Assembly (NCBI RefSeq): GCF_002483225.1
Contig: NZ_DLHL01000048.1
Coordinates: forward strand, 1-64,000
Direction: 5' to 3'
Source of the DNA: Gemmatimonas sp. UBA7669
Lineage (GTDB): Bacteria > Gemmatimonadota > Gemmatimonadetes > Gemmatimonadales > Gemmatimonadaceae
DNA length: 64,000 bases
The notes under the pieces were generated by a model. It saw nothing but the letters and a program-made list of their open reading frames with translations. It was not told where the DNA came from and searched no databases. Position 1 is the stretch's first letter. Each line of letters begins with the position of its first letter. The position numbers and the translations under genes are program-made. Positions 36,913-44,774 of this stretch are shown piece by piece.

Positions 36913-37024
36913 TGCAGGTCTCCGCAGTAGGGACTCTGTAACACTGGGCCGGAGCGGCGGTTGGCGCAGTCAGGGACTTCCCGGCCAGGGAGGCCGATTC
37001 CGGCTGGCGGAGCTGGTTGCGCCC

Positions 37025-37053
37025 TTCACCTGCCGGCGCCGTTTGCGCATATT
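37025..37053 (+). promoter_or_regulatory. Possible promoter of the tRNA-Ala gene
   Basis: TTCACC (37025-37030) and CATATT (37048-37053) each match four of six bases of the housekeeping -35 and -10 boxes and are 17 bases apart. The tRNA begins 11 bases downstream of the -10 box. The call rests on spacing and position only. Confidence 0.35.
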
Positions 37054-37063
37054 GCGGGCTTAC

Positions 37064-37136
37064 GGGGCGTTAGCTCAGCTGGGAGAGCACCTGCTTTGCA
37101 AGCAGGGGGTCATCGGTTCGAACCCGATACGCTCCA
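37064..37136 (+). tRNA. tRNA-Ala (anticodon TGC)
   Basis: A complete 73-base tRNA with a seven-base acceptor stem (GGGGCGT paired with ACGCTCC). The third pair is G-T, i.e. G3:U70, the identity element of alanine tRNAs. The D arm is GCTCAGCTGGGAGAGC, the anticodon stem is CCTGC/GCAGG with loop TTTGCAA (anticodon at 37097-37099) and the T arm is ATCGGTTCGAACCCGAT. The CCA tail is not encoded. It is the only tRNA in the window and stands alone, not in an rRNA spacer. Confidence 0.97.
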
Positions 37137-37153
37137 TTGTCATCTGCTACACA

Positions 37154-37200
37154 ACACAAACGCCGCCCGTGACCATCAGCAGGTCACGGGCGGCGTTCGT
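37154..37200. repeat. 47-base direct repeat, copy 1, with a hairpin
   Basis: Identical base for base to 40744-40790. Inside it two perfect 16-base arms (37159-37174 and 37182-37197, AACGCCGCCCGTGACC and its complement) flank a seven-base loop. It begins 18 bases after the tRNA-Ala gene and is followed by GTTTTTG, so this copy can act as the tRNA terminator. The identity stops exactly at both edges. Confidence 0.9.
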
Positions 37201-37309
37201 GTTTTTGTGCCATATCGCGCGCCAACCCTCCTCATCAAACACCATCGCGCAATCTCGGCCCGTAACTTCGACGCTGGCTGACGAAGTCCCAGCGGACTAC
37301 GGAGATCCA

Positions 37310-37372
37310 AACTATCCTGATAGTTGACAGAGTCTGGTTTAGGTTGTAGTCTCAACTATCCACTTAGTTGAG
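37310..37372 (+). promoter_or_regulatory. Promoter with two BlaI-type operator palindromes
   Basis: A perfect 16-base palindrome AACTATCCTGATAGTT (37310-37325) and a second dyad (37351-37358 CTCAACTA with 37365-37372 TAGTTGAG) share the core AACTA. Between them lies a promoter: TTGACA at 37324-37329 and, after 17 bases, TAGTCT at 37347-37352. The -35 box overlaps the end of the first palindrome and the -10 box the beginning of the second. BlaI/MecI repressors bind as dimers to such dyads; this arrangement indicates autorepression of the blaI gene that starts 6 bases further on. Confidence 0.75.
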
Positions 37373-37378
37373 GCTGAT

Positions 37379-37765
37379 ATGGAGCAGGTGTCGCTTGGCG
37401 AGCGGGAATTGGACGTGATGACGGTGCTCTGGACGGCCGGTCCGGGCACGGTCGCTGAGGTAAAGGAGCGGCTGCCCGCCACTCTGGCCTACAACACCGT
37501 GCTCACCATCCTGCGGAATCTCGAAGCCAAGGGACTCGTGGACCACGAGGCGGAAGGGCGGTTGTTCCGATACTTCCCCGTTGTCACACAAGAGGTGGTT
37601 AAGGACAGCGCCGTCTCCAGACTGGTCGCCAAGTTCTTTGGTGGTTCGCCCGTTAGTGTGGTGGCCCATCTGCTCGAGAGCGACGGGCTTAACGCCGATG
37701 AGCTGCGGGCGTTGCACGCCCACTTGAATGGCCGCTTGGCGGAGCTGGAGAAGGACGACCGATGA
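37379..37765 (+). CDS. BlaI/MecI/CopY family transcriptional repressor
   Basis: A 128-residue winged-helix repressor. The N-terminal domain shows LGERELDVMTVLWTAGPGTVAEVKERLP and LAYNTVLTILRNLEAKGLVDHEAEGRLFRYFP, the typical helix-turn-helix and wing of the BlaI family; the C-terminal helices form the dimerisation part. In known systems a membrane peptidase of the M56 family cleaves or inactivates the repressor. The M56 gene follows with an ATGA overlap. The operator palindromes directly upstream indicate self-control. Confidence 0.92.
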   Translation: MEQVSLGERELDVMTVLWTAGPGTVAEVKERLPATLAYNTVLTILRNLEAKGLVDHEAEGRLFRYFPVVTQEVVKDSAVSRLVAKFFGGSPVSVVAHLLESDGLNADELRALHAHLNGRLAELEKDDR

Positions 37766-39198
37766 TTGCAGCCGTGGCGGTGTACGCCGTTGTGCTTGGA
37801 CTCGTAGTGGGCGTCTTCTCGGTCCTGTTCGAGCGTGGAGTGCGCGCGTTGCAGGGACCAACCCGATTCGTATGGGCGGCTGCCATGGTGGCCATGGTGT
37901 TTCTGCCGGCGACGGCGCTTGTGCCGCGCGCACCGTCGACACCTGCGGCTCAGGCTGTGGCGACCCTCAATGCTGTGAGAGCACCCGAAGACATGGCAAA
38001 CGAGATCCCTACGAAGGATAGCGGTGCGATTGCCGCCAGTTCTGCGTCAGAGAGTCTAGCCAATCGTTTGCGGGAGCGTCTCGACCGTATACGGGACAAC
38101 ACAGCGCCATACGACGGAGTCCTGCTGGCCATATGGGCTGTTGCTTCTGCGTTCTTCCTCGGCGTACTGCTGCATGCCATGTCCGAGGTGCGACGGATGC
38201 GAACCGGGCTTCAGTCTGCGGTGGTTGGCGGAACCGCTGTCCTGGTGTCCGAAGACATCGGCCCTTCTGCGGTAGGCGGCAATCCAGCCGCCATCGTGAT
38301 GCCCCGCTGGGCCATGGCGCTTGACGAATCGCTGCGGTCTCTTGTGATCCGGCATGAACAAGAGCATTTGACCAGTCGCGACCCGACGCTCTTGACTATC
38401 GTGCTGTGCCTTCTGGTCCTGATGCCGTGGCACCCTGTGCTTTGGTGGAGCTGGCGCAGATTGCGGCTGGCCATCGAGATCGATTGTGATGCACGCGTAC
38501 TGCGCTTTCAGCCGAACCCCAAGGTGTACGGGCAGCTCCTGTTGCTCGTGTCGCATCACCGGTCACGCATCCCTCGTGGCCAACGCGTCACGATGTCGCT
38601 GGCCGCCCCACTCTCCCCGTGGGCTTCACAACTCAAACAGAGGATTGACGCAATGACAACACGACCGACTCCACACAAACGTTCGATGATCGCCGCTCTG
38701 ACGGCGGGAATGGTTGGTGCATGTATCTTGATCGCGGCAGTACCCACACCGCGAACCAAGGCCGTGTACAGGGCGGGCTCACCACTGGAGTATCGTTGGG
38801 TCACTCCTCAGGGAGCTGCAGACGGCGTGCTGGTGCTTCCGCGCCGCACAGAAGGCGACAGTTCGACTGTGACCGTTACCGAGCCCTTCCTGACGCTAGC
38901 CGATGTGGACTCAATCTTTGTGAGCGAGACCGATTACGGTGAGGCCGTTGCTGGTGCCGTGGTGCGCGCCGACGCGCGCGACAAGTTGCGCGCGACCACG
39001 CGGCAACGTGCTGGATCAGAGGTGGCTGTTGTGGTGGAAGGCGTCGTGATTAGTGTCGCGACGGCCACGTCGGAACTCGGCGGGCCGCTCCCAATCTGGA
39101 CTGGAGCGACCGATGAGGCGCTCGCCCTTGCCGAGCGGCTGCGCGAGTCTCAGCGCAACGAGCTCGAGGTCAAACTCAATTCGCCAACTCGACGCTGA
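37762..39198 (+). CDS. M56 family membrane metallopeptidase (BlaR1-like) with SecD-like tail
   Basis: A 478-residue membrane protein. Residues 1-120 contain two hydrophobic segments, and the zinc peptidase motif HEQEH is at His198-His202 with the following RDPTLL stretch, as in BlaR1/MecR1. A last membrane helix lies near 315-335 (IAALTAGMVGACILIAAVP). The extracellular C-terminus does not resemble the penicillin-binding sensor of BlaR1; residues about 380-475 (VDSIFVSETDYGEAVAGAVV, then LRATTRQRAGSEVAVVVEGV and DEALALAERLR) have the layout of the first periplasmic domain of SecD. What it senses is unknown. The stop overlaps the convergent hydrolase gene by 23 bases. Confidence 0.85.
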   Translation: MIAAVAVYAVVLGLVVGVFSVLFERGVRALQGPTRFVWAAAMVAMVFLPATALVPRAPSTPAAQAVATLNAVRAPEDMANEIPTKDSGAIAASSASESLANRLRERLDRIRDNTAPYDGVLLAIWAVASAFFLGVLLHAMSEVRRMRTGLQSAVVGGTAVLVSEDIGPSAVGGNPAAIVMPRWAMALDESLRSLVIRHEQEHLTSRDPTLLTIVLCLLVLMPWHPVLWWSWRRLRLAIEIDCDARVLRFQPNPKVYGQLLLLVSHHRSRIPRGQRVTMSLAAPLSPWASQLKQRIDAMTTRPTPHKRSMIAALTAGMVGACILIAAVPTPRTKAVYRAGSPLEYRWVTPQGAADGVLVLPRRTEGDSSTVTVTEPFLTLADVDSIFVSETDYGEAVAGAVVRADARDKLRATTRQRAGSEVAVVVEGVVISVATATSELGGPLPIWTGATDEALALAERLRESQRNELEVKLNSPTRR

Positions 39199-40681
39199 CC
39201 AAACCAGGCGTCTGCTGCCGATGGTGCGCCTGCACGTCGGGAGCAGACGGAGGCGATGCCCCCACCTTCGCCCCGCGCAACGTCAGTCCGTTTTGACGAA
39301 GCTCCACCGAACGACCAGGACCGTTTTCCACGTTAACCCGGATGCGAAGGGACGGGACAATCGGGCTGCCGAACTCGCCGTTCTCCCGTGGCGAGAGTGC
39401 GAAGGGCTGCTGTCCCTCCAGTCTCGCCATGAGCCGCGCGCCGCCCTCCCAGATGTCCAGGTGGACGGTGCTGCCCCCCGGCATTTGCAGCGCATAACGC
39501 CCTGCCAGGGCTTGCCGCAAGGAAGGCTCCACCTCAGCGGCAGGTGGACGGGCACTCAAGCCCAGAACGGTCCGCGCCACGTCTCCTGCGAGCTGACTCG
39601 ACAATCCTACGCCGTAGGTGTTGGCGAAGACGACGACACGAAGCGAGTCATCCGGAAACCAGAGCTGCTCGGCGCCGAACCCATAGGTATCGCCACCGTG
39701 GCTCACCACGTCGTGCCCCTCGATTGTTGAGGGGATCAGCCCCCAGCCGTAGCGCGTCGTACGTCCATTGGAAAGAGTATCCGCGCCGCGCATTTCCCAG
39801 TACCACGAGGACGACACAATCCGTCCGCTCGTGAGAGCGACTTGCCAGCGCAGAAAATCCGGGACCGACATGCACAGCGCCCCCGAGCCACCAAAGCTCC
39901 CCATGTCCAGCAGCTCGGGTTCAACAAAGCCGGCAGGCGAGTGAGTGTACCCGCGTGCGTCGTGCACACTGACCGGAGTGTTACCACAGTAGCGCCCCGA
40001 CAACATGCCGAGCGGACCAAAGAAATGCGTGCGATAGTACTCGTCGAGCGTCAGACCTGATCGCTCCTGCACCACGCGGCCGAGCAGCAGGTAGCCCGTA
40101 TTGCTGTATGCAGATCGCGTGCCCGAGGGGAACGCCAGCGGAAGTGCAGCCACCAGGCCGAGCACCGAGTCTGTCGGCAATGACTCCATTCGTCGTGGGA
40201 GCCACTGCGGGCTGGTATTGAATGGCACGATACCAGACGTGTGATTGAGTAGCTGCCGAATGGTGATGCCGCGCCATGTGGGGTACTGCGGCAGAATGGC
40301 GCCCACGCTGTCATCGATGGACAGTCGCTTCTGCTCCACCAGTTGCAGCACCGCCGCGGCGGTAAACTGTTTCGTTATGGATCCGAGCTGATAGGACGTA
40401 CTCGGACTGGCTGCCCGATTCGCTTCACGATCGGCCATCCCATAGCCGCGCAGAACGATGGTGTCGCGCCCACGCAGTACGCCAAGCGTGAATCCCGACA
40501 CCGCTTCGACCCGCAGGAAGTGTCTGGCGATGGAATCGACGCGGGCGGCAAGGCCCATGTCGGTCGGCGCTGGCGATGGCAACGACTGCTGCGACTCGGC
40601 CGGAATGGAAGGCACTGCGAGAAGCAGGAATGCCGCCACTACGCGCGTCGCGCGCTGCGAGGAATTCAGACAAAGGGTCAT
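39176..40681 (-). CDS. Secreted serine hydrolase, class C beta-lactamase family
   Basis: A 501-residue exported protein. The signal peptide is VVAAFLLLAVPSIPAES. The beta-lactamase/DD-peptidase catalytic elements are present: SITK (Ser101, Lys104), YSN (Tyr192-Asn194) and HGG in SHGGDTYGFG. The last 140 residues are an extra beta-rich domain (ALAGRYALQMPGGSTVHLDIWEGGARLMARLEG) typical of esterase and peptidase relatives, so it need not be a true beta-lactamase. The ATG at 40681 starts the signal peptide; the longer frame enters the direct repeat. No copy of the blaI operator is visible upstream. Confidence 0.85.
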   Translation of the reverse strand: MTLCLNSSQRATRVVAAFLLLAVPSIPAESQQSLPSPAPTDMGLAARVDSIARHFLRVEAVSGFTLGVLRGRDTIVLRGYGMADREANRAASPSTSYQLGSITKQFTAAAVLQLVEQKRLSIDDSVGAILPQYPTWRGITIRQLLNHTSGIVPFNTSPQWLPRRMESLPTDSVLGLVAALPLAFPSGTRSAYSNTGYLLLGRVVQERSGLTLDEYYRTHFFGPLGMLSGRYCGNTPVSVHDARGYTHSPAGFVEPELLDMGSFGGSGALCMSVPDFLRWQVALTSGRIVSSSWYWEMRGADTLSNGRTTRYGWGLIPSTIEGHDVVSHGGDTYGFGAEQLWFPDDSLRVVVFANTYGVGLSSQLAGDVARTVLGLSARPPAAEVEPSLRQALAGRYALQMPGGSTVHLDIWEGGARLMARLEGQQPFALSPRENGEFGSPIVPSLRIRVNVENGPGRSVELRQNGLTLRGAKVGASPPSAPDVQAHHRQQTPGLVSVELAN

Positions 40682-40743
40682 GTCGCTCGGGGTACCCAGC
40701 AGCGATCCAGTCGATCCATGGGACTGCGTGTCCGGTGTACAAC

Positions 40744-40790
40744 ACACAAACGCCGCCCGTGACCATCAGCAGGTCACGGGCGGCGTTCGT
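40744..40790. repeat. 47-base direct repeat, copy 2, with a hairpin
   Basis: Identical to 37154-37200 and in the same orientation, 3590 bases away. It lies 62 bases upstream of the serine hydrolase start and 47 bases beyond the stop of the next minus-strand gene. The hairpin arms are 40749-40764 and 40772-40787. Downstream of this copy no T run follows on the plus strand, unlike copy 1, so a terminator role here is less clear. Confidence 0.9.
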
Positions 40791-40837
40791 CATTGCATCG
40801 AATGCAAACCCACCACGGCAATGCTACCAGTCCACTC

Positions 40838-41434
40838 CTACCAACTGACCTGACCAATCACTCTCCCGGCAGCGGTGGCGTCCACCTCCGCCGCATTCAC
40901 CAGCATCACCATGGCCCCCTCCTGCTCGCGGCCGGCGGCAAGGTCCGCCTCCAGCTCGGCCTGCAGGGTTTGCGTCGCCAGGGCATTGGCTTCATTCAGA
41001 CCGGCGGCCTGCACCAGCAGCACGCCTTGCACCGGGAATTGCCCGCCTTCCCGCAGATATCCCACCAGAAACATCGGCGACGCCGACACGGCCGACGCGC
41101 CCGCGATGGTACCCGATCCACCGCCAGCAATCGACCGACCAGCTGACACCGTTGGCCCCGGCTTCGGATCGCGAAGTGGCCGTTCACTCACGTCGCCATC
41201 GGGCACCAGACAGGCCGCGCGCACGGTATACTCGCGCCCCTCGACGTACCCGCTGCCCGGTTCCGCCGACACCACATACACGCGATACGGCGCGCCCAAC
41301 GGCGATTCCACGTGGGCCTTTTCGTCCAGACGAAGCACTTCGGCTTTCACCGTGGCTCCCTCAAAACAAAACGACACCACGTCCCGGGGACGCAGGTCCT
41401 GCCAGGGGTTGGAGGGCGTGGAGAGGCGCTGCAT
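40838..41434 (-). CDS. Hypothetical protein
   Basis: About 198 residues; not recognised. Residues 1-90 look like a small beta-rich domain (DLRPRDVVSFCFEGATVKAEVLRLDEKAHVESPLG, YRVYVVSAEPGSGYVEGREYTV), followed by a Ser/Gly-rich linker (GRSIAGGGSGTIAGASAVSAS) and a C-terminal part with an alternating pattern (EANALATQTLQAELEADLAAGREQEG). No signal peptide or membrane helix. The start is uncertain since neither the ATG at 41434 nor the longer frame has a clear ribosome binding site. Codon use is like that of the surrounding genes. Confidence 0.5.
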   Translation of the reverse strand: MQRLSTPSNPWQDLRPRDVVSFCFEGATVKAEVLRLDEKAHVESPLGAPYRVYVVSAEPGSGYVEGREYTVRAACLVPDGDVSERPLRDPKPGPTVSAGRSIAGGGSGTIAGASAVSASPMFLVGYLREGGQFPVQGVLLVQAAGLNEANALATQTLQAELEADLAAGREQEGAMVMLVNAAEVDATAAGRVIGQVSW

Positions 41435-41570
41435 GCAAACGAGTGTCGGCTGCTGGCCGCCAGACGTGAAGCCTGGTGTCACAAAAATATGTGGTCCACA
41501 GCCGGGCGTACTGTGGACCACTTGAGGTACGTCAGGCTGGCGACGCGCCGCCGCCGTTACGGCTTGCCCG

Positions 41571-42560
41571 TTACGGCGCGATGGCAATGCCGCGCAGCGG
41601 CGTCGGGTTGGCCACGCCACCCACCGGGAAGGCGGCGCCCGTCAGCAGGTTGATCTGATAGAGGGTGGAGCCGCTGAAGCCGCCGCCCACGGTCAGGGTG
41701 GCGTAGGCCGAGCCGTTGTTGCCGGCAATGTCGAAGCCCACATCCGCCGTCGTGTTCACACCCAGCGGGCCGACCGTGGTCATGACGCCGTTGTTCGGAT
41801 CGGCCATGGTGACCAGCACGTCGCGAGCAAAATCGATGGCATAAATGACCGTCGATGCGGCGCCGCTCACACTGTTGGTGTACGCCGTGCCGCCGATCAT
41901 GGGCATCTGCAACATGCCCGCATCGCCCAGCGGATAGTTCAAGGTGCCGTCCACGACAGCCACCGTGCCATCGGTGGCCCCACCGAGACGTGGCACCAAT
42001 CGCAGATTCTGCGCCGCGCTGCTGTGCACACGAATGCGATTGGGCACGGGGTTGAAATCAAAACCAAAGCTCGTGCCCGACAGCGCAGGCGTGAAGGCCG
42101 TGCTGCTCACCGCCGTGGCCGCACCGCTCAGGGTGTCGAGTGTGTAAATGCGGCTCGAACTGCCCAATGCATAGAGACGGCCGTCCACCGGACCGAAGTC
42201 GATGCCCAGCACGGTCTCACCGCTCTGCAGGCCGCTCACCGTCACGCGGCGCAGCACGATATCCGGACGGATGGCGCCAAACACGATGAGCGAGTTGGCG
42301 CCATCCACACCGTAAATGCTGCGCCCGTTGGCCGAACCGACTGGCCCCTGAGGGCCGGCGGGTCCCTGTGGTCCCGTTGGGCCTGCGGGGCCGGCCGGAC
42401 CCTGGGCACCCGGCGCACCGGCCGGGCCGGTGGGGCCCACGTCGCCCTGGCAGGCGGCCAGAGACAGGCCACATCCGGTCAGCAACAAAAGCCGACGAAC
42501 ACTCGAGAGTCCCCGGTCGAACGCCTGGGGAACAACGATCGGTGACAATGAAAACGGCAT
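41571..42560 (-). CDS. Collagen-repeat lipoprotein with DUF4394 domain
   Basis: A 329-residue lipoprotein. The signal is VRRLLLLTGCGLSLAAC with the lipid-anchored Cys37. Residues 39-77 are about 13 collagen-like Gly-X-Y triplets (mostly GPA, GPT, GPQ, GAP). The remaining 250 residues form a DUF4394 domain, with repeats such as LIVFGAIRPDIVLRRVTVSGL and VLGIDFGPVDGRLYALGSSSRIYTLDTLSG that suggest a beta-propeller. The function is unknown; the collagen stalk could project the propeller from the outer membrane. A GGAGGG lies before the ATG. Confidence 0.85.
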   Translation of the reverse strand: MPFSLSPIVVPQAFDRGLSSVRRLLLLTGCGLSLAACQGDVGPTGPAGAPGAQGPAGPAGPTGPQGPAGPQGPVGSANGRSIYGVDGANSLIVFGAIRPDIVLRRVTVSGLQSGETVLGIDFGPVDGRLYALGSSSRIYTLDTLSGAATAVSSTAFTPALSGTSFGFDFNPVPNRIRVHSSAAQNLRLVPRLGGATDGTVAVVDGTLNYPLGDAGMLQMPMIGGTAYTNSVSGAASTVIYAIDFARDVLVTMADPNNGVMTTVGPLGVNTTADVGFDIAGNNGSAYATLTVGGGFSGSTLYQINLLTGAAFPVGGVANPTPLRGIAIAP

Positions 42561-42789
42561 GAGCCCTCCGTGGCCCGCACGGTAAGAAGTGCACGCGCGC
42601 TGCGGCCAACGCCGCCGGGCGCATAGAACACCTCGGCTACGCCGTACGATTGGGGCCGGATGCATCGCCGCTTGTCACTAATCACCAACAAAGTGCGTAG
42701 GATCACACAGTTGGCGCTGTTCCATTCCTATGCACGGCGTCAACTTCCCGAGGCCCCTTTTCCGGACCGACGATGGGAGTGCAGAGCGC

Positions 42790-43332
42790 ATGATCTGGTG
42801 GTTCGTGGCCGCGCTGGCCTTTGGCGGCATCATGATCGGCATGAGCCTTTTTGGCTCGGACGTCGACGACGTGAGTGGCGACCTGGGCGCCGATGGGCAT
42901 CACCATATGGGTGATGCCGGGCTGTTTGCCGTGTTTTCGCTGCGCAATCTCACCTGGGCCAGCTTCGCCTTCGGTGGCATCGGCGTCCTCGCGCAACTCA
43001 CTCATCGCGGGCCCGTCACCACCTGGGCCTCGGCCCTGCTGGCCGGTTTTGGCACGCTGTTCGGTGTGCATCTGCTCTTCCGCATGCTCAAGCGCGGTGA
43101 GGCCTCCTCGGAGGCGCTCGACGCACTGGCCGTGGGCACCGTGGCGGAGCTGGTGCTGCCATTCAACGACGAGGGACTGGGCGTGATCAGTTTCCGCGCC
43201 CATGGCCAAGTGCACGAGCTGCCCGCCCGGCGGGCCAGCGATGTGCAGGACGTCCCCAGCGCTCATTTCGCCACCTGCCGCATCGGGTGGATCGAGAACG
43301 GCGTGGCCATCGTGCAACCCACGGCACCATAG
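42790..43332 (+). CDS. NfeD-like membrane protein
   Basis: A 180-residue protein with two or three hydrophobic segments near residues 3-20, 48-70 and 75-100, and a C-terminal beta-rich part (GTVAELVLPFNDEGLGVISFRAHGQVHEL). The arrangement and direct coupling to a flotillin gene (64 bases) fit the NfeD family, the usual partner of SPFH proteins. The start at the ATG before IWWFVAALAF gives the first membrane segment; the longer frame adds 20 hydrophilic residues. A histidine-rich HHHM lies in the first loop. Confidence 0.7.
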   Translation: MIWWFVAALAFGGIMIGMSLFGSDVDDVSGDLGADGHHHMGDAGLFAVFSLRNLTWASFAFGGIGVLAQLTHRGPVTTWASALLAGFGTLFGVHLLFRMLKRGEASSEALDALAVGTVAELVLPFNDEGLGVISFRAHGQVHELPARRASDVQDVPSAHFATCRIGWIENGVAIVQPTAP

Positions 43333-43395
43333 CGAGCAGGCCGCCAGCGGCCTGAACGTCATGGGACCGTATCCATTCTTCCTCGGAGTGAACGC

Positions 43396-44715
43396 ATGAA
43401 CGAATTGCTCGACGGTGGGTTCGGCACGGCGCTGTTTTCGTTGGGCGGCGTGGCCTTTGTGGTGGTCATGTTGCTGTTGCTCGTGGCCACCGTGAAGCAG
43501 CTGCTCATCATCGTGCCGCCCAACATGGTGGCGGTCATTACCGGCCGGCGGCGCATGCTTACCGACGGCACCTCGGTCGGCTATCGCGTGGTTCGAGGCG
43601 GGCGCACCATCCGCATTCCCATTCTCGAACAGGCGCAGTGGATGACGCTCAATACCATTCCGCTCACCATCAGTGTGCGGAACGCCATTGCGCGTGGCGG
43701 TATCCCCATCGACGTGCAGGCGGTGGCCAACGTGAAGATCGCCTCCATGCCCGAGGAGGTGTTCAACAATGCCGTCGAACGCATCCTGGGGAGTGAAAAG
43801 CAGGTGGCGGACCTCGCGCAGGAGACCCTCGCCGCCAACCTGCGTGGCGTGCTCTCCACGCTCACGCCCGAAGAAGCCAACGAGGATCGCGTCAAGTTCG
43901 AGACGGAGCTCATGAAGGAGGTCACGCGTGACCTGCAGAAGCTCGGACTCCAGCTCGACATGCTGAAAATCCAGAACATCAGCGACGACGCGGGCTACCT
44001 GCGCGCCTACGGTCGTATCCGCACGGCCGAGGTGCTGCGTGACGCGCAGATCGCCGAGGCCCGCACCAAGGCCGAGACCGAGCGGGAGCAGGCGCGCTCC
44101 ACGCAGGAGGCCGACGTGGCCCGGGCGCAGTCGCAGATGCAGGTCGCTGCAGCGCAGAACGAGCTGCGCGTGAAGCAGGCCGAGCTTGATCGCCTGGCGC
44201 AGATTGCCGAACGCACGGCGCGCGCCGCGGCCGACGAGGCCCAGGCCAAGGCCGAAAAGGCAGTGGAAGAGGCCCGCGTGGAAGTGACGCGGGTGCGTCT
44301 GCAGGTGGAGCAGGTTGAGCCGGCCCGGGCCCGTGCCGAAGCGGCGCGTGCCGAGGCCGAGGCCGCAGCCGCACCGGTCATCGCGCAAGGTGAGGCCCAG
44401 GCCAAGGCCCTGCAGGCGGTGCAGCAGCAGATCATGGCGGCTGGCGAATCCGGCCTCATGCTGCTGTATCTCCAGCAGCTCCCGGCCATGATCGAGACGC
44501 TCGCCAGCGCCGCCACCGACATCAAGATCGACCGCCTGGTCGTGCTGGATGGCGGAGACGGGCAGGGCACCGCGACCGCTACACAGCAGCGGCTCGGGGC
44601 CATGACCAAGTTGCTCGAGGCGGCCTCGGCGCAGTACGGCATCAAGCCTGATGCCTTGCTTCAGGGGCTGGCCGGCAAGCTCATGGGCTCGTCAGCAAGC
44701 GAAGACGGCAAGTGA
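43396..44715 (+). CDS. Flotillin-like SPFH domain protein
   Basis: A 439-residue membrane-associated scaffold protein. A single N-terminal membrane segment (about 12-35) is followed by the SPFH domain (about 35-200, including VVPPNMVAVITGRR-like IIVPPNMVAVITGRR and the KQVADLAQETLAANLRGVLSTL stretch) and a long alanine/glutamate-rich coiled coil (about 205-335) with AQAKALQ repeats. The C-terminus ends with a loop and short helix. Flotillins form oligomers that organise membrane microdomains. NfeD precedes it; a terminator follows the stop. Confidence 0.9.
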   Translation: MNELLDGGFGTALFSLGGVAFVVVMLLLLVATVKQLLIIVPPNMVAVITGRRRMLTDGTSVGYRVVRGGRTIRIPILEQAQWMTLNTIPLTISVRNAIARGGIPIDVQAVANVKIASMPEEVFNNAVERILGSEKQVADLAQETLAANLRGVLSTLTPEEANEDRVKFETELMKEVTRDLQKLGLQLDMLKIQNISDDAGYLRAYGRIRTAEVLRDAQIAEARTKAETEREQARSTQEADVARAQSQMQVAAAQNELRVKQAELDRLAQIAERTARAAADEAQAKAEKAVEEARVEVTRVRLQVEQVEPARARAEAARAEAEAAAAPVIAQGEAQAKALQAVQQQIMAAGESGLMLLYLQQLPAMIETLASAATDIKIDRLVVLDGGDGQGTATATQQRLGAMTKLLEAASAQYGIKPDALLQGLAGKLMGSSASEDGK

Positions 44716-44720
44716 AAAAG

Positions 44721-44760
44721 CAATCGGCCAACATCACCAAGATGTTGGCCGATTGGTTTT
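44721..44760. terminator. Bidirectional terminator between flotillin and the GGDEF-EAL gene
   Basis: A perfect 15-base inverted repeat (44721-44735, 44741-44755) with a five-base loop. GTTTTT follows on the plus strand and an A-rich GAAAAAG precedes it, which reads as a T run on the minus strand. It lies between two converging stop codons. Confidence 0.9.
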
Positions 44761-44774
44761 TACGTGTCAGCACT

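Noticed and set aside
37154..40790. Insertion sequence or transposon
   Set aside because: There is no transposase, no terminal inverted repeats around the block (the repeats are direct, each with its own hairpin) and no target-site duplication beyond the repeats themselves.
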